A stretch of 64,000 nucleotides of DNA from Halovenus rubra (GTDB lineage: Archaea > Halobacteriota > Halobacteria > Halobacteriales > Haloarculaceae), in assembly GCF_026586665.1 (NCBI RefSeq), contig NZ_JAODIY010000004.1, positions 242,120-306,119 of the forward strand, written 5' to 3'. Numbering within the stretch: position 1 is the stretch's first letter; each line of letters starts with the position of its first letter. Shown one piece after another: positions 25,716-34,571 of the stretch. Under the pieces are notes generated by a model. The model saw only the letters and a list, made by a program, of their open reading frames with translations. It ran no database searches and was not told where the DNA came from. The translations under genes and the position numbers were made by a program.

Positions 25716-27047
25716 CTACTCTGTTTTCCCCAGACTGTACGTTTCACTGGCAACTTGTTCAGCCAGTCGGATTATTTCACGGGTAGGTCTCCCGGTTGTG
25801 TCCCCGACCTGCTGGGCGTCATCGAACTCACAACTAATATCGAAAACTGTCCCGTCATCCGGGAACCGACTCACCTTTACATTAACCGGATACTGTGTGC
25901 CGTCGACTTTGATTGTCACCGTCTCAATAACCCGATCGGCAACAAATCGATGACCGCTGCCGTGCTCACGCACGCCGAGGGTCCCTGTCTCCCGTGCCAG
26001 CTTGCGCGCCACGCGGTGGGCGTCAGAAGGGTGTGTGACTACTTTGACCAGATGGCCCGGCCGTGATTTTTTCATCGTTGTCGGGACGATTGTTACGTCG
26101 AGTGCCCCCGCGTCTGCAAGCGTCTCTGACAGACCCCCGAGTACCTCTGGTGTCGTATCATCAAGATGTGTTTCGAGGACAGTAATCGGTTCTTCACGCA
26201 ACGAAGACTCGGTTTCGCCAACCATCGCGCGCAGTACGTTTGGATAATTCTTGAAAGACTTCGAGCCGGCACCGTATCCGGAGCTGTCAATATCCAGCGT
26301 CGGGAGTGTTTCGACACTCGCCGCTATCTCTGCGAGAATCGCTGCGCCGGTTGGTGTAAGTAACTCTCTCTTGAGGGGGCCGCCACGAACCGCCCAGTCT
26401 GCCATCTCGGCGATTTCGACCACAGCTGGGGCCGGAACTGGGTAGTGGCCGTGGCTCATCGAGACTGAACCACCGCCCGTCGCTATCGGCGTCGTGACGA
26501 CACGGTCGACATCGAGATCGTTGAGAAGAAGCGAGACGCCGACCACATCGGCGATTGCGTCATCTGCCCCCACTTCGTGGAACTGCGTCGATTTGAGCGG
26601 TGTTCCGTGGATGCGGGATTCAGCGTGCCCAAGTCGCTCAAAACAGCCAAGTGCTTGTTCCTCGACGCCGGCGGATAGCCCCATCGCCTCGACAAGGTTG
26701 ACTACTTCCGGATACGTTCGGTGTTGCCCCTCACCTTCGCCATGGTAACTTCTCTCGTGGCTGTCTCTGTCGTCGCTATGAGTGTGGCCTGCATCTCTGT
26801 GGTCATGTGCATGCCCAGGGTCAATCCCAATATGGTCATCGTCGCTTGAAGGCTCTTCGTCGTCGATGCGAACAGTCACCGTCGTTGCCCCGATTCCACA
26901 CTTTGTACTGTCGGCAACGTCGTACTGAAGACCAAGTTCTGATTCGACGGTTTCAAGAACTGTCGGATCAGCACCAGCGGCAACGAGCGCACCAAGTAGC
27001 ATATCCCCGCTTGCACCCATCCGCCCGTCGAACGCAAGTAGTCGCAT
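25716..27047 (-). CDS. larC: Nickel pincer cofactor protein LarC
   Basis: Protein of 443 residues that inserts nickel into the pyridinium pincer cofactor of lactate racemase-type enzymes. The N-terminus LLAFDGRMGASGDMLLGAL is the LarC hallmark. A His/Asp-rich loop near residues 75-110 (GHAHDHRDAGHTHSDD) is the expected Ni-binding segment. FHEVGADDAIADVVG, LLTPTGAAIL and LETHLDDTTPE follow. Here LarC is one continuous frame, without the programmed frameshift seen in some bacteria. No larA, larB or larE is in the window. Confidence 0.93.
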   Translation of the reverse strand: MRLLAFDGRMGASGDMLLGALVAAGADPTVLETVESELGLQYDVADSTKCGIGATTVTVRIDDEEPSSDDDHIGIDPGHAHDHRDAGHTHSDDRDSHERSYHGEGEGQHRTYPEVVNLVEAMGLSAGVEEQALGCFERLGHAESRIHGTPLKSTQFHEVGADDAIADVVGVSLLLNDLDVDRVVTTPIATGGGSVSMSHGHYPVPAPAVVEIAEMADWAVRGGPLKRELLTPTGAAILAEIAASVETLPTLDIDSSGYGAGSKSFKNYPNVLRAMVGETESSLREEPITVLETHLDDTTPEVLGGLSETLADAGALDVTIVPTTMKKSRPGHLVKVVTHPSDAHRVARKLARETGTLGVREHGSGHRFVADRVIETVTIKVDGTQYPVNVKVSRFPDDGTVFDISCEFDDAQQVGDTTGRPTREIIRLAEQVASETYSLGKTE

Positions 27048-27189
27048 ACCTCACATCTGGTGTGTCCGACTAAGAGACTGTTGGCTTTCGTCCTGTGTTC
27101 AACCCTGGCAACGGCAGCCACAGCTCACAAATTCATGGGCTCTTGGATAGTCCCCGATACTTTTTGCTCCCGACCACGTCGTCTCGGGC

Positions 27190-28887
27190 ATGACAGTTGG
27201 GATTGTCGGCAGTGGACCGGCAGCTGAAGCCGCCGAGGCGGCACTCGGTGACGTAGATGTCCAGACAGAGCGCCGCGACGCAACGGACCTTGCGAGCCTC
27301 GATCTCGCAGTCGTTGTCGGACAGGTTGGCGACGCCGTCTTCGAACAGGCCAACGCGCAAGCACTCGATGCGGGTGTCCAATGGGTTGCGGTCGAACTGG
27401 GTGGCGTCGGTGGCATTCCAATCGTCGACGCGGCAGTCGCCGGGTTTGGTCCAGAGACTGGCTGTTACGAATGTCTCTCTGGGCGCGTAAACGCAAACCT
27501 TGACCCACAGGCCGAACCAGCGGCTGCACCCCACGCACACACCAGTCGCTTTGCTGGTGCGGTAGCCGGTCGGGAGGCCGTCCGTACAATCGAAGCTGAC
27601 GCAGATATCTTCGGGCGAGTCGTAGTTGTCCCGTTTAACGAACGGCAGTTCTTGCCGCTCCCAAACTGCACCTGTGACCCCGGACGAGACCGGGAACTTC
27701 GGTACGGGCACAGCGAGCGAGAACTTGATGACTCGCTGGCGCGGGCCGAGCACGGGCTTGATGATATGCTCGGCATCGTCCAGGAAGTCGGCGAAGCACA
27801 GTCGTTTCCGGTACCCTACTATCTGGCGCGAAGTTGTGACACAGCCGGGTTCAGCGACGTGAGTGCCGCCCGTGACGCTGCGGGAGTCGCACCTGATTGG
27901 GATAGCTCGTTCATGAAAGCTCTCGGTGAGGGAATGGAACGCTACTGTGCAGGCGTATACCGTGTCGACGACTTCGAGACAGGGACTCCCGACGAAGTTG
28001 CAAATACAGTCAAGCCGGAGGCGTTTGTCTGCCGAACTGAACCCGAGGGTGAAGCTATCGAGTGGGTTCCAGGAGAAAATCTGGAGACTGGTCGTGACGT
28101 GATGCTCCCGGCAGAATTCGTTCATTTCCCCCCACCGTCGCGCCGCTACCGGCCGGCGATTACGACAGGGCTTGGTCTCGGCAACAGCGGTGTGGAGGCG
28201 TTGCTCTCAGGATTGTATGAAGTTATTGAGCGAGACGCTGCGATGCTCTCGTGGTATTCGACGTTTGACCCGCTCGAACTCACAATTGAGGATCACGTCT
28301 TCCGGACGATGGCTGAACGCGCTCGTTCGGAGAACCTCTCAGTCACGCCATTACTTTTGACACAGGACGTTGATGTCCCAGTTGTTGCCGTGGCGGTCCA
28401 TCGAGACACGTGGCCACGGTTTGCACTTGGCTCCGATGCGGCCCTCAACGTCCAAGGAGCCGCTCGTTCGGCGCTTGCTGAAGCACTCCAGAACTGGATG
28501 GAACTCGATGGAATGGGACAAGAAGATGCAACTGAGGCACTCGGAGAAATTGGACAGTACGCGACATTTCCCGACACAGCACAGGCCTTTATCGAAGCTG
28601 AGACGACACTCCCGGCCGACTCGGTGGGGCCTGATGATATACCGCGCGGGAAAAAAGAACTATCCGAACTAGTTGATAGGGTCACAGCAACAGACCTGAA
28701 TGCCTACGCCGCGCGAACGACGACACGTGATGTTGACCAGCTCGGATTCGAGGCAGTGCGCGTCGTCCTCCCGTCGGCACAGCCGATGTGTTTTGGGACG
28801 GAGTACTTTGGCGAGCGCGCAAAAACAGTGCCAAACGACCTTGGATTCGAGCCGGTACTCAGCCACGACCACCATCCATTCCCCTGA
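27190..28887 (+). CDS. E1-like domain - YcaO fusion protein
   Basis: A 565-residue protein. The N-terminal part (about 1-165) is Rossmann-like (GIVGSGPAAEAAEAAL) with two Cys pairs, CYEC near 97 and CTC near 164, that look like the zinc site of azoline E1-like partners. From about 200 it is a YcaO ATP-dependent cyclodehydratase: FMKALGEGMERYC and GNSGVEALLSGLYEVIERDA hold the ATP/Mg Glu residues. The C-terminus ends HHPFP, a proline-rich end common in YcaO enzymes. YcaO activates backbone amides for azoline, amidine or thioamide formation. No precursor peptide, TfuA or dehydrogenase is adjacent; the substrate is unknown. Confidence 0.85.
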   Translation: MTVGIVGSGPAAEAAEAALGDVDVQTERRDATDLASLDLAVVVGQVGDAVFEQANAQALDAGVQWVAVELGGVGGIPIVDAAVAGFGPETGCYECLSGRVNANLDPQAEPAAAPHAHTSRFAGAVAGREAVRTIEADADIFGRVVVVPFNERQFLPLPNCTCDPGRDRELRYGHSERELDDSLARAEHGLDDMLGIVQEVGEAQSFPVPYYLARSCDTAGFSDVSAARDAAGVAPDWDSSFMKALGEGMERYCAGVYRVDDFETGTPDEVANTVKPEAFVCRTEPEGEAIEWVPGENLETGRDVMLPAEFVHFPPPSRRYRPAITTGLGLGNSGVEALLSGLYEVIERDAAMLSWYSTFDPLELTIEDHVFRTMAERARSENLSVTPLLLTQDVDVPVVAVAVHRDTWPRFALGSDAALNVQGAARSALAEALQNWMELDGMGQEDATEALGEIGQYATFPDTAQAFIEAETTLPADSVGPDDIPRGKKELSELVDRVTATDLNAYAARTTTRDVDQLGFEAVRVVLPSAQPMCFGTEYFGERAKTVPNDLGFEPVLSHDHHPFP

Positions 28888-28892
28888 GGGAA

Positions 28893-30041
28893 TCAGATCG
28901 CCAGTGCGACCCGAATCATATCACGGGTACCCGGACCAAGACCGACAGCGACGACCGCACCCAGCAGAAGTATCGCAAAGCGTGGACTCTCATCCATGAA
29001 CTGCTCGTCGAACAGCGAGAGGATGAGTACCGGTGCGAGCAATTTGACGAGGAAGAACGGCCACGCTTCCCCGACATAAGTGCCAAACAGTTCTGTCCCG
29101 CCCTGTAATGAACTCGTGGTGTTCATAACGAACTGGTTAAACGGGTGTTTGGCCCCGTAATCGATTCCATGCCAGAGTTTTGTCCAGTCGTTTGCGAGTA
29201 CGTTTGCGACACCATCGATGGCATGTGCCCAGATGACGACGAGACCCATCATCCCGGTTCCCTCGTTCACCCATGGAACGTACTTTTCAAGCGTGAGGAA
29301 CGTAACGAGAGAGGCAAGCGTCGCGACTCCAAGCGTAACGACGAGAATCCCGGGGTAGAGGCTAACGTACTCGGTAGATGTCGAGAGATACAACTGGTAA
29401 ACAAACGTTACCAAAAGGATAACTGTCCCTACTGCTCCGAGTGGGTAGGTCCATGTCTCCGTAATTTCACGAGCGTAGAGGAACTTGCTTCCGAGGAAGA
29501 TTGTCAGGGCAACGCCAAAGACAGTGAAGTAAATGAACGGGCTGATGAGTAATGCGCTGACTGGATACGTGAACGCAGGCGTAAGTCCCGCATCGATTGC
29601 TGCAATGAACGCGTCTTCGACAGTACGGAGCACGCCACCTATTAGCATGAACGGGAACAGCGCGTAGAAGAACCCACGGTAGGGTTTGAGGCTGAACCGG
29701 TCCAACAAGAGATAGATTCCAAACAGCATGAAGACAAGCACGAGAATGTATCCTGTGGTGGACGTGAGGGTGTACCCGTCAGTAACTGCGAACTGGCTCG
29801 CCTGCGTGAGACACGCCCCGTCGTCCGGGGTTATCACTTCGCCGGCATTGCTGTCGTAAATAAGACACTCGTATTTGGTCGCATCAACGCGGACAGGGCC
29901 AAGGAAGTATCGCCAAATGAACTCGTAGTAGACGCGTTGGGTGAACGCGAGCGCTCCGCCAACCATAGCTATTAGCAAGCCGACAAACGCGGTTACCCAG
30001 GCCGCTTCCGGGCTAACGTCGTACTGCTCCAGCAGGTCCAT
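28893..30041 (-). CDS. DUF63 family polytopic membrane protein
   Basis: Archaeal integral membrane protein of 382 residues with about nine hydrophobic segments. The DUF63 landmarks are MLIGGVLRTVEDAF, WAHAIDGVANVLA and the C-terminal GLGPGTRDMIR. There is an extracytoplasmic loop with two Cys (YECLIYD and GACLTQ, about residues 59-78) that could form a disulfide. Function is unknown. It ends five bases from the convergent YcaO gene and lies downstream of an IMPase-family gene on the same strand. Confidence 0.87.
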   Translation of the reverse strand: MDLLEQYDVSPEAAWVTAFVGLLIAMVGGALAFTQRVYYEFIWRYFLGPVRVDATKYECLIYDSNAGEVITPDDGACLTQASQFAVTDGYTLTSTTGYILVLVFMLFGIYLLLDRFSLKPYRGFFYALFPFMLIGGVLRTVEDAFIAAIDAGLTPAFTYPVSALLISPFIYFTVFGVALTIFLGSKFLYAREITETWTYPLGAVGTVILLVTFVYQLYLSTSTEYVSLYPGILVVTLGVATLASLVTFLTLEKYVPWVNEGTGMMGLVVIWAHAIDGVANVLANDWTKLWHGIDYGAKHPFNQFVMNTTSSLQGGTELFGTYVGEAWPFFLVKLLAPVLILSLFDEQFMDESPRFAILLLGAVVAVGLGPGTRDMIRVALAI

Positions 30042-30118
30042 ACTGGCAAGGCGGTGGCCCGGCGGTTTCTAAATTCCGGTCTCGTGTAGCCCGAACGCAC
30101 ACCCCGTGCCAGACCCAG

Positions 30119-30952
30119 TCATGTTTCGAGGTCAAGACCGTGCTGGACAACAGCAAGCACTGCATCGTGTGCTTCACCGTTTGAGACGACCAGCCCATCG
30201 CTATCGACAGCCCAGCGGTCACCGTGGATATCGGTTGCGACTCCGCCAGCGCGTCGGACGAGGTGGACGCCGGCCAGTGAATCCCACGGATGTGGCCGAG
30301 TCGGCATGAACGCGGCGTCGAGACTGCCGGAGGCAACAAGCGCCAACACACCCTGCATCGCGCCAAACCGACGCAGGTCACCGAACTGATCGATACCGGC
30401 TTCGAACAGCGTGACCCACTCTTGTTTGCCATTGACTGGCCACAAGCCGTTCATTCCGACAGCAAACGTCTCTGGGTCCGTTCTGTTGCTGACCGTCATT
30501 GACGTGTCGTTGCGTGTCACGCTTTCTGGACCAGCGGTGTAGATATCTTCCATCGACGGCATGTAGGTTGCAACGGCGACTGGCTCACCGTCAGTCACTG
30601 CCGCCACGCTCGTCGCCCAGAACCGGATGTCACGCAGGTAGTTCCCTGTTCCGTCGATTGGGTCAACGACCCAGGCATCTCCTGTCTCTGGTACTGTCTC
30701 AACGAGTTCGTGGCCACTCCCCGCGTCGACTGGCTCAACATCTTCTTCGCAGACAAGCCGCGCCCCCGGAAACTCCTGTTGAATCGTCGCAATCACTTGC
30801 AGTTGTGAATCCCTGTCTGCCGCGCTCACAAGGTCGTTCTTGTCAGTCTTTGTCTCAGCTTCGATTCCCTCCCGGAATGCGCCCTGTGCTACGACTCCGC
30901 CTGCACGGGCCGCTCGCTCTGCAATCGCGGCCCTGTGTATCTCGTCGCTCAT
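30119..30952 (-). CDS. Inositol monophosphatase family protein
   Basis: Mg-dependent phosphatase of 277 residues. All expected metal motifs are present: KNDLVSAADRDSQ, LVCEEDVEP, WVVDPIDGTGNYL and HPWDSLAGVHLVRRAGG. It keeps the early Asp block that is altered in the fused phosphatase at 22616. Substrates of the family include inositol phosphate, fructose bisphosphate, PAP and NADP. PAP hydrolysis would complement the sulfotransferase earlier in the window, but the genes are far apart, so this is only a possibility. Confidence 0.9.
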   Translation of the reverse strand: MSDEIHRAAIAERAARAGGVVAQGAFREGIEAETKTDKNDLVSAADRDSQLQVIATIQQEFPGARLVCEEDVEPVDAGSGHELVETVPETGDAWVVDPIDGTGNYLRDIRFWATSVAAVTDGEPVAVATYMPSMEDIYTAGPESVTRNDTSMTVSNRTDPETFAVGMNGLWPVNGKQEWVTLFEAGIDQFGDLRRFGAMQGVLALVASGSLDAAFMPTRPHPWDSLAGVHLVRRAGGVATDIHGDRWAVDSDGLVVSNGEAHDAVLAVVQHGLDLET

Positions 30953-31014
30953 GTCTCTCCTTGTTTAGTGCGGAGTGATAGTAACTGCGAATTGGCCCGG
31001 AAGAATCGGCCCCA

Positions 31015-32043
31015 TTACTCTCCTTTGTCGCTACCCTCGGCGTTCACACCAGTCACCGTAGCAGAATCCCCCTCTGTGTGCTCACTCACAAGGGAGTTCC
31101 GGGCACGAGGACCAATCATGCCAACAATGTATACTGCGATTGCGACGAGAACGATTGTTCCGCCAGCAGCGACATCATACTGATATGAAATCGTGACGCC
31201 AGCTACTGTCGAGACAAGGCCAAGACAGACTCCTCCCATGATAGACCGCTTGAACCCTCGAATCGACGTTGCCGAGGCCACCGGAATAACCAACATTGCA
31301 GCGACCAGGATGACACCCATAATCTGCATCGCGGCAACGACCACAACTGCGGTGAGAACCGCAAGCAACTGATTGTAACGTCGGACACTGATACCAGCGG
31401 CACGAGCACCGACTTCGTCGAAGGTAATGTACAGCAGGGGACGGTAGGCGACAGTAATTCCAGCCGTTACAATAAGACTGAGAACGACCAGAATCGTCGC
31501 ATTTACCCGTGTGACAGTGGCGAGTGAGCCAAAGAGGTACGAATTGATGCCGACAGCGATACCGCCGTCTGTGGCAGTCACGAGGACACTCCCAACTGCG
31601 AACGACCCAGCCAACACGATAGCCAGTGATGTATCGTGATACGCGCCGGCGTAATCAACCAGTGTCTGAACGAGCAACGCCGCTACCGCTGCAACAATCA
31701 GGGCAGTGAACAGTGGAGGAACGTTTGTTCCAAATGTGGCGTTGACGAACAGTCCGGCCGCGACACCAGCAAAGGCCGAGTGAGCAAGCGTATCGCCAAT
31801 CATTGCCATCTCTCGATGGACGAGGAAACTCCCGACAAGAGGGCCGATAAGCGCGATACAGACGGCTGCAAGGTAGGCGCGCTGCATGAACGGAAACCCA
31901 AACATATCGATGCCTGTCAGCTTAGACAGAGCGTCCATTGCAGTCCCCCAGATATCGTCCAGAATAACCTCGGTGATGCTGTCGGTCGCGGTACTTAGTG
32001 AGAGAACTATAATCATTGACCGGAAAATCTGTAACGAAACCAT
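31015..32043 (-). CDS. znuB: Zinc-type metal ABC transporter permease
   Basis: Permease of 342 residues, ABC-3 family, with about eight membrane segments. Typical blocks are REMAMIGDTLAHSAFAGVA, the ABC-contact loop FDEVGARAAGISVRRYN, and VILVAAMLVIPVASA. A 36-residue N-terminal stretch before MDALSKL may be an extension; the later ATG near 31937 is an alternative start. Its start is two bases after the znuC stop. Zn or Mn specificity is set by the binding protein. Confidence 0.9.
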   Translation of the reverse strand: MVSLQIFRSMIIVLSLSTATDSITEVILDDIWGTAMDALSKLTGIDMFGFPFMQRAYLAAVCIALIGPLVGSFLVHREMAMIGDTLAHSAFAGVAAGLFVNATFGTNVPPLFTALIVAAVAALLVQTLVDYAGAYHDTSLAIVLAGSFAVGSVLVTATDGGIAVGINSYLFGSLATVTRVNATILVVLSLIVTAGITVAYRPLLYITFDEVGARAAGISVRRYNQLLAVLTAVVVVAAMQIMGVILVAAMLVIPVASATSIRGFKRSIMGGVCLGLVSTVAGVTISYQYDVAAGGTIVLVAIAVYIVGMIGPRARNSLVSEHTEGDSATVTGVNAEGSDKGE

Positions 32044-32045
32044 AT

Positions 32046-32783
32046 TTAGTGATTGTGTTGCAGAATCGACTGAGAGCCGCCATACGCGTCGGCCAGCGCG
32101 TTTGTTTCGACGAACGCTTCGGGGTCACCATGGAAAAACAGTTCTTGATTGAGGCAGGCAATCTTCGATGCGTGTGTGGTGACGATTCCGATATCGTGTT
32201 CGATGAGGATGATAGTCATTCCGTCTTCGTTTAACTCGTTGAGAAGGTCATAGAACGCTTCACGAGATTCTGCATCGACACCGACAGTCGGCTCATCGAG
32301 TGCAAGCAAGTCGGCATCCGAGGCAAGAGCACGGGCGATAAACACACGCTGGCGTTGACCACCAGAGAGCCGTCCCACGCGACGGTCAGCGAGATCTGCG
32401 ATTTCGACTCGCTGTAACGCGCTCTCGACAGCGTCGCGGTCGGCATCGGTAAATCGGCCCACCAGCTTCTGTGGGTATCGCCCCATCCTGACGGCCTCAC
32501 GAACGGTAATCGGCATTTCGTCTTTCGCGTTCGCGACGTCCTGTGGAACGTACCCAAGACGGTCTCCCTGCGTCGACGCCTGTGCCGGGTCACCAAAGAG
32601 TGTGATAGAGCCGCTGTCAGCCGGGCGAAGGCCAATCATCAACTCCAGTAGCGTCGTTTTTCCCGACCCGTTGGGGCCGACAAGACCGAGAAACTCCCCG
32701 GACTCCACCCCAAGAGACACCTGCTCGACGACTGGACGGGTCCCGTAAGCGAACGTAACCTCTTGAACTTCGATGACGGCCAT
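32046..32783 (-). CDS. znuC: Zinc-type metal ABC transporter ATP-binding protein
   Basis: ABC ATPase of 245 residues: Walker A GPNGSGKTTLLELM, Q-loop YVPQDVANAK, signature LSGGQRQRVFIARAL, Walker B LLALDEPTVGVD, switch His IEHDIGIV. The ATG at 32783 begins MAVIEVQEVTF and overlaps the znuA stop (TAATG); the open frame upstream lies inside znuA and is not used. The middle gene of znuA-znuC-znuB. Confidence 0.94.
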   Translation of the reverse strand: MAVIEVQEVTFAYGTRPVVEQVSLGVESGEFLGLVGPNGSGKTTLLELMIGLRPADSGSITLFGDPAQASTQGDRLGYVPQDVANAKDEMPITVREAVRMGRYPQKLVGRFTDADRDAVESALQRVEIADLADRRVGRLSGGQRQRVFIARALASDADLLALDEPTVGVDAESREAFYDLLNELNEDGMTIILIEHDIGIVTTHASKIACLNQELFFHGDPEAFVETNALADAYGGSQSILQHNH

Positions 32784-33970
32784 TATGCGTCTAATACTTT
32801 TTCGAGGGTGGGAAGGTTTACGTTTTTCATAATCTCGATGTACCCCCAATCTTCGTTCTCCCAGTTCTCGGTCAGGCCGGGCATCGCAGTCAACGGGAGA
32901 ACCTCGTTAGCATCGGTTTCCTCAACGAGTTGCTGAGCGGCCTGTTGTGACTCGATGGGGTCTGCACAGATGTACTGCAGGTCATGCGTTTCGATGACCT
33001 CCTGTGCCTGTTTGATGTCCTGTAGCGTTGGGCGGTCGTCTGGTGAGACGTCTGTGAGTGCTGCAACTTCAATATCGTAGCGGTCGCCAAAGTACTGGAA
33101 GGCGTTGTGTCCTGCAAGGAGAATAACGTTCTTTGAGGCGTCAGACACCATCGACTCGATTTGTTCGTGCAACTCGTCCAGGTCACTCTGGAACGCCGCC
33201 GCGTTGTCTGTATACATCTCTTCGTTGTCCGGGTCTACGTCCGTGAGCCCGCGACTGACGTTATCAACCGCTTCCTTTACTCGGAGTGGGTCCATCCAGA
33301 AGTGTGGGTCCATTCCGGAGCCGTGGTCGTGCCCATTGTGACCGTCTTCCTTATTGTCTTCCTCATTGTGTTCTCCGTCGTGACCGTTCTCCTCATTGTG
33401 TTCTCCGTCGTGACCGTTCTCCTCATTGTGTTCTCCGTCGTGACCGTTCTCCTCATTGTGTTCTCCGTCGTGACCGTTCTCCTCATTGTGTTCTCCGTCG
33501 TGACCGTTCTCCTCATTGTGTTCTCCGTCGTGACCGTTCTCCTCATTGTGTTCTCCGTCACCGTGGTTGTGGCCACCACCGCCAGCTTCTAGTAGATTGA
33601 GGCCGGCGCTAATATCCATCGTCGTTACGTCCGCACCGTCAGCGTCGAGGTCGCTTCGAATGGCGTCGACCCACGGCTGAAAGTTAGTCATCCCGTGGAT
33701 GAAGAGGTCAGCAGTGCGGATGTCTTCCCGGATACTGGGGCCTGGCGACCAGCCATGTCCATGCTGGCCGACAGGAACGAGACTCCCACTCTCCGTTATA
33801 CCCTCTGTAACGTGCGCTGTTAGGTCTCCGAAGACGAAAAACGATGCTTGGGCATTCGTTTCGCCAGCTCCTGAATCGGAATTCGAATCGCCTCCGACAC
33901 AGCCAGCGAGCATTCCAGTGCCTGTTGCTCCGACAATACCGGACAGCATTTTTCGTCTACTAATTTCCAT
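32783..33970 (-). CDS. znuA: Zinc-binding ABC lipoprotein with expanded His-rich loop
   Basis: Tat-exported, lipid-anchored binding protein of 395 residues (SRRKMLSGIVG, then MLAGC). The TroA/ZnuA fold shows GHGWSPGPS, LFIHGMTNFQPW, MDPHFWMDPL and LAGHNAFQYFG, supplying metal-binding His. Between strands (about residues 135-215) is a loop made of tandem DGEHNEENGH units, ending in GHNGHDHGS; such His-rich loops gather zinc in ZnuA. The loop is encoded by a near-perfect 30-bp minisatellite. First gene of the operon, with a palindromic upstream region. Confidence 0.94.
   Translation of the reverse strand: MEISRRKMLSGIVGATGTGMLAGCVGGDSNSDSGAGETNAQASFFVFGDLTAHVTEGITESGSLVPVGQHGHGWSPGPSIREDIRTADLFIHGMTNFQPWVDAIRSDLDADGADVTTMDISAGLNLLEAGGGGHNHGDGEHNEENGHDGEHNEENGHDGEHNEENGHDGEHNEENGHDGEHNEENGHDGEHNEENGHDGEHNEEDNKEDGHNGHDHGSGMDPHFWMDPLRVKEAVDNVSRGLTDVDPDNEEMYTDNAAAFQSDLDELHEQIESMVSDASKNVILLAGHNAFQYFGDRYDIEVAALTDVSPDDRPTLQDIKQAQEVIETHDLQYICADPIESQQAAQQLVEETDANEVLPLTAMPGLTENWENEDWGYIEIMKNVNLPTLEKVLDA
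33361..33559 (-). repeat. 30-bp minisatellite in znuA (six exact copies plus a partial)
   Basis: The unit CCTCATTGTGTTCTCCGTCG plus TGACCGTTCT repeats exactly six times from 33361 to 33540, then 19 bases of a seventh copy follow. A degenerate copy precedes it (33331-33360). The unit is a multiple of three, so copy-number change lengthens or shortens the His-rich loop without breaking frame. Exact identity implies recent expansion or ongoing homogenisation. Confidence 0.95.
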
Positions 33971-34324
33971 GCTCAGTTATTAATTAATGCCGTAGTTATA
34001 ATAACATTACGGTTGTCTCTGGTTGGCATTAATAAAAAAGGCCCTAATTACAGCAATTTGTTAGTACTATCTTTTCGTATTGCATTCCGAATTAATTGGA
34101 ATTGACGGTTACAGACGGTGTGAGTCGAAATCCCATCCATTTAGGCGGAGGCTGAATCCGATGTTACTCGAAACAGACAACAGTCTAATAACAGACCTCA
34201 CAGACTGCAATGAAAAGCTTCATACCATTTACCATACATTGGCGCGACACAACAACCGGCAGAGCCGTCAGAAACGGGATAAAACGGGAAAGCTTATAAA
34301 CTATCCTCTAGAAATTCTGCGTGT
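33971..34324. promoter_or_regulatory. znuA upstream region with nested inverted repeats
   Basis: A 354-bp AT-rich gap. ATTAATGCC (33983-33991) pairs with GGCATTAAT (34025-34033). Inside lies CCGTAGTTAT (33990-33999) facing ATAAC-AT-TACGG (34001-34012), two 5-bp arms in each direction with a two-base bulge. These lie within 65 bp of the znuA start, where a metal-responsive repressor (DtxR/MntR or Fur type) would bind. The rest of the gap shows no gene. Confidence 0.5.
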
Positions 34325-34492
34325 ATGGCAGACCTAATCGTCAAAGCCGCTGTCAAAGAAGAGCTTGATGACATGAACGTTGCGTCGGACTTCTACGACG
34401 CCCTCGACGATGAGGTTGAGGAACTTCTCGAGGACGCCGCCCGACGCGCAGAAGAAAACGACCGAAAGACGGTCCAGCCGCGCGACCTGTAG
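34325..34492 (+). CDS. Short histone-fold-like protein (DUF1931)
   Basis: A 55-residue acidic protein, MADLIVKAAVKEELDDMNV to KTVQPRDL. The helix-loop-helix pattern and the closing DRKTVQPRDL are those of the DUF1931 family, which has a histone-like fold and is near-universal in haloarchaea. Not related to the neighbouring genes. A GC stem followed by a T-rich run lies 18 bp downstream. Confidence 0.88.
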   Translation: MADLIVKAAVKEELDDMNVASDFYDALDDEVEELLEDAARRAEENDRKTVQPRDL

Positions 34493-34510
34493 ACCGGTAA
34501 CCCGTTCTAA

Positions 34511-34540
34511 GCCCTCTTAGGGCCACTTTCATTCTTCTCT
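34511..34540 (+). terminator. Hairpin plus T-rich tract after histone-like gene
   Basis: GCCCT-CTT-AGGGC is a perfect 5-bp stem (34511-34523), followed by a pyrimidine/T-rich stretch (CACTTTCATTCTTCTCTT). It fits transcript termination for the gene ending at 34492 and lies before the convergent argS end. Confidence 0.5.
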
Positions 34541-34571
34541 TCTAGAGAGTTACAACGCCGGTGAGTCCGAT

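Noticed and set aside
27133..28125. Minus-strand frame of 330 codons across the YcaO gene
   Set aside because: Antisense to a well-supported coding region and of atypical, non-acidic composition.
33361..33559. Regular 30-bp direct repeats that could be taken for a CRISPR array
   Set aside because: The units are contiguous with no spacers and lie in frame inside znuA, encoding a His-rich loop.
34080..34337. An 85-codon frame overlapping the histone-like gene
   Set aside because: Basic composition unlike haloarchaeal proteins, in the znuA regulatory gap, and in conflict with the 55-residue DUF1931 gene.
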